From positions 13,285,343-13,349,342 of the forward strand of contig ML677358.1 in the NCBI GenBank assembly GCA_007922305.1: a stretch of DNA of 64,000 nucleotides, written 5' to 3'. Source of the stretch: Dermatemys mawii. Lineage: Eukaryota; Chordata; Testudines; Dermatemydidae. The translations under genes were made by a program, and so were the position numbers. Of the stretch, positions 61,620 through 64,000 are shown piece by piece (position 1 is the stretch's first letter; every line of letters starts with the position of its first letter). The notes beneath the pieces were generated by a model. The model worked only from the letters and a program-made list of their open reading frames with translations, did no database searches and was not told the DNA's origin.

Positions 61620-62175
61620 AAATCTTGCCAGGTTTTATGCCAAAATTCAAAGCTCCAGCTCCCAGCCAACCTGTGTGGTTGATCCCTGGTTCTTTGGGAG
61701 TCTTCCTTCACTGTTCTCCATATCTAGCTACACAGCTGGCACCATATATTGTTCTTGGCAACTCAGTGGAAGAAGGAAAATTCATAGCAGAAGACCATTT
61801 TGATTGAGTGACTCTAAGAATATGCACAGAAAGACCAATATGCCTAAGAATGCAGCAAGAGAGAGTATAGAAAGAAACTGCCAATTGTTTTAAAGATGCC
61901 CAAACAAAAACTAGTTTTGGAGAGGAACCTTTTGTTAAAGATCTTTACTTGATAGTAATTAAATTTTGCTTAGCTAGTTTAAATATAGTTTAAAAAGTGT
62001 TATCTAGGAAAAGGAGCGTGACATTTCTGACACTATAGTTTTATTACAGTTCAGTAGTGGAGATTCCCATTATATAAAGAGTCTTAAATTTAAGAAATCA
62101 CTTACCGTTTCCCTTCTTACCATCACTCAGGGCATCAGGTCTGAAATATTTAAGGTCTGATTTTGATACCACTTA
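61620..62175. other. Flanking DNA without recognised feature
   Basis: AT-rich unique sequence; nothing can be named. Confidence 0.45.
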
Positions 62176-62191
62176 CACTGTTTTTACACAA

Positions 62192-62289
62192 ACATGGCAT
62201 GTATCCGACGAAGTGGGTATTAGCCCACGAAAGCTTATGCTTCAATACTTTTGTTAGTCTTTAAGGTGCCACAGGACTCTTTGTCGCGT
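62192..62289 (+). mobile_element. 98-bp retroposed unit with hammerhead-like core (copy C)
   Basis: The insertion is bounded by a perfect 14-bp duplication, CTGTTTTTACACAA (62178-62191 and 62290-62303). It starts 13 nt before a core CCGACGA, followed by one extra A and a stem GTGGG/CCCAC. After these come GAAA and a short hairpin GC-TTAT-GC. It ends TTAGTCTTTAAGGTGCCACA and CTTTGTCGCGT, the same end as the copy at 37876. It has no frame. Confidence 0.85.
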
Positions 62290-62309
62290 CTGTTTTTACA
62301 CAAGTACAG

Positions 62310-63215
62310 CTCCATTGATTTCAGTGGCATTATTCCTGATTTGCATCAGCGTGAGAAGAGAATTAGGCTGCTAGGTTCCCTGGAAGCAATGCTTTCAAAC
62401 CTGGCATGGTTGACTTAGTCCCTCAGACTCAAACAGCCACACAGCAATTTACTACACTTATTTCACTTTAATCATCAATGTTTCTAGTATGAAAAAGCAC
62501 ATGCATTGGAGCAAGCTATTCCATGGGACAAACAGCCAAAGTCCTTAAACAAGATCTTCTTTATTCCTCTCTTTGTCCAAAGAACACAGTACAGATTGAA
62601 TCTCAAGTCATAAAACCTCAAAAAAAAAAATCTATAAATCCTCCCTAATGGAATTATAACTGACACATACAAGATTTAGCTCAGATCATGTATCTGCAGT
62701 TATGGCTAGGTATAGATCTTCCTGAGTCCAAAGCAAAAATAACTACATGTGACCTTTCAGGAGTTTTTTAAACACAGCTTTTCCAATTTAGGTTATCTTC
62801 TGCTTTTATAATTCGCACAAGAGATCAGACAGCTAGACACTGGAATCTGAATAGCTCTAACAAGTCAGTGAGTCTTCAAAACCATGCAGAAACTGAACAG
62901 GAATTTTGACTTAGAATGAATATGCAGGGGCAAAATGAAATATATATTGTACAACACAAATAAAAAGGGAAAAAATATATCAGTTGATGAGGAAGAATCA
63001 GAAGTAATTTCAAGATTATTATATGTAAGCCAAATTGCATGTGCTATTCCACAGATTTGCCCTGTATGTTCTGCAGTCATTCACCCCTGTGCAAGGTGAG
63101 TGCAAAGCAAGGGTAAGACACTCTTAAATCACAATGGCAATGATTTACTCCCCAGTACACTGGTTTATCTTATAACACAAGGTGCAAGGCAATGAAAAAT
63201 CCAGCTCACTGATTC
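62310..63215. other. Flanking DNA without recognised feature
   Basis: This is AT-rich unique sequence with a poly-A tract at about 62620-62630. Nothing can be named. Confidence 0.45.
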
Positions 63216-63220
63216 AACAA

Positions 63221-63681
63221 AAAAGCAAAACAAAATACTTGTTGTGAATTGTCATCTCCTGAAAATTACTGCCCGGCTTGCAGTATCAGTGTCTGCAGAT
63301 CCAAACAATCTGAAAGGAGCTCAGAATGGAAGATCGATCAATGAATGGCTATTAGCCAGGATGGGCAGGAATGGTGCCTCTAACCTCTGTTTGCCAGAAG
63401 CTGGGATGGGGTGACAGAGCATGGATCACTTGATGATAACCTGTCTGTTCATTCCCTTTGGGGCACCTGCCATTGGCCACTGTCTGAGGACAGGACAGTG
63501 GGCTTGATGGACCTTTGGCCTGACCCAGTATGGCCATTCTTATGTTCTTATCATAAACAATATCCAGCAATTTGATTCTGAGCTCCTTTCAGATTGTTTG
63601 GCTCTGCAGACATTGATACTGCAAACTGGGCAGTAATTTTCAGGAGATGACAATTCACAATGAGTATTTTGTTTTGCTTTT
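63221..63681. repeat. 107-bp inverted repeat around a CR1 3' end
   Basis: Arm 63221-63327 and arm 63575-63681 are reverse complements at 101 of 107 positions; five of the six differences are transitions. The 247-nt spacer is mostly a CR1 3' end. The sequence beyond the arms does not match. The arms are not a repeat I recognise. Confidence 0.92.
63328..63555 (+). repeat. CR1 LINE 3' end inside an inverted repeat
   Basis: TTTGCCAGAAGCTGGGATGG, CACCTGCCATTGGCCACTGT, GGGCTTGATGGACCTTTGGC and CAGTATGGCCATTCTTATGT run in the canonical order and close with TTCTTATC. It is better preserved than the copy at 42360. Confidence 0.85.
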
Positions 63682-64000
63682 AGTTAGGAGTCAAGATACT
63701 CACTAGAGCCCAGTTTATTTCCATATAACAATTTAAAAACAAGTCCTTTTGTTCTGACCCACCTCATCTTTGCAATATGCTTGCCAGCTTCCTAGCATTT
63801 TCAAAAGGCTGGGAATCAGATAATTATACCAACTGTCTACTGCTGTCAGTATACGGAAAAGCTATTTATCAAGGGAACAGAAGGCACTAAAGATAGTGAA
63901 GTGAGTATTAAAAACCAAATGAAAGCAAATGCAACCACGAGCTGGTTAGTGCCAGCCAGGGACAAGTGTTGCAGCAAGTAGTATGGGGCAGCAGGGGATG

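Overview
The window is vertebrate nuclear DNA and most likely comes from a turtle. I base that on the repeat landscape rather than on a marker gene: CR1 3' ends, tRNA-headed core SINEs, many short hAT elements with 8-bp target duplications, a Penelope-like reverse transcriptase fragment, and an LTR family I recall from turtles. A crocodilian is the main alternative. No prokaryotic organisation is present, and almost every long open frame is a chance frame or lies in a repeat.

Only one host gene is clear. The 5' end of ADAMTS2 (procollagen I N-proteinase) lies on the minus strand. Coding exon 1 (26082-26169) gives the start codon and signal peptide, a 1178-nt intron follows, and coding exon 2 (24542-24903) gives the first part of the propeptide. 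The two exons join in phase to give 150 residues. A CpG island covers exon 1 and the promoter side (about 25730-26900). Everything from 24541 down to base 1 is read as intron 2, and no third exon was found. From about 26900 to 64000 lies the 5' flank, with no recognised gene.

The rest is a layered transposon record. hAT elements, several with perfect 8-bp target duplications, lie at 310, 2646, 15655, 28144 (with 28352 nested in it), 45198, 48388, 53520, 57011 and 59127 (with 59198 nested in it). Elements with short inverted ends and 3-bp duplications lie at 12357, 29369 and 34099. The retroelements are CR1 3' ends (30655, 37090, 42360, 57560, 57717, 63328), core SINEs, a decayed gag-like stretch (17870-18770), a solo LTR with a 5-bp duplication placed inside an older CR1 copy (58016-58670), and a Penelope-like RT remnant (52600-53475).

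The items most worth a second look are these. Two short insertions of 93 and 98 bp (37876-37968 and 62192-62289) start and stop at nearly the same consensus points. Each has a perfect 14-15 bp target duplication, and each carries a hammerhead-ribozyme-like core. A third, longer copy (776-1036) ends in an inverted repeat. A 107-bp inverted repeat brackets a CR1 3' end at 63221-63681. One element at 12357-12641 holds three successive palindromes. A nested hAT element at 59198 carries a third, internal copy of its own end.
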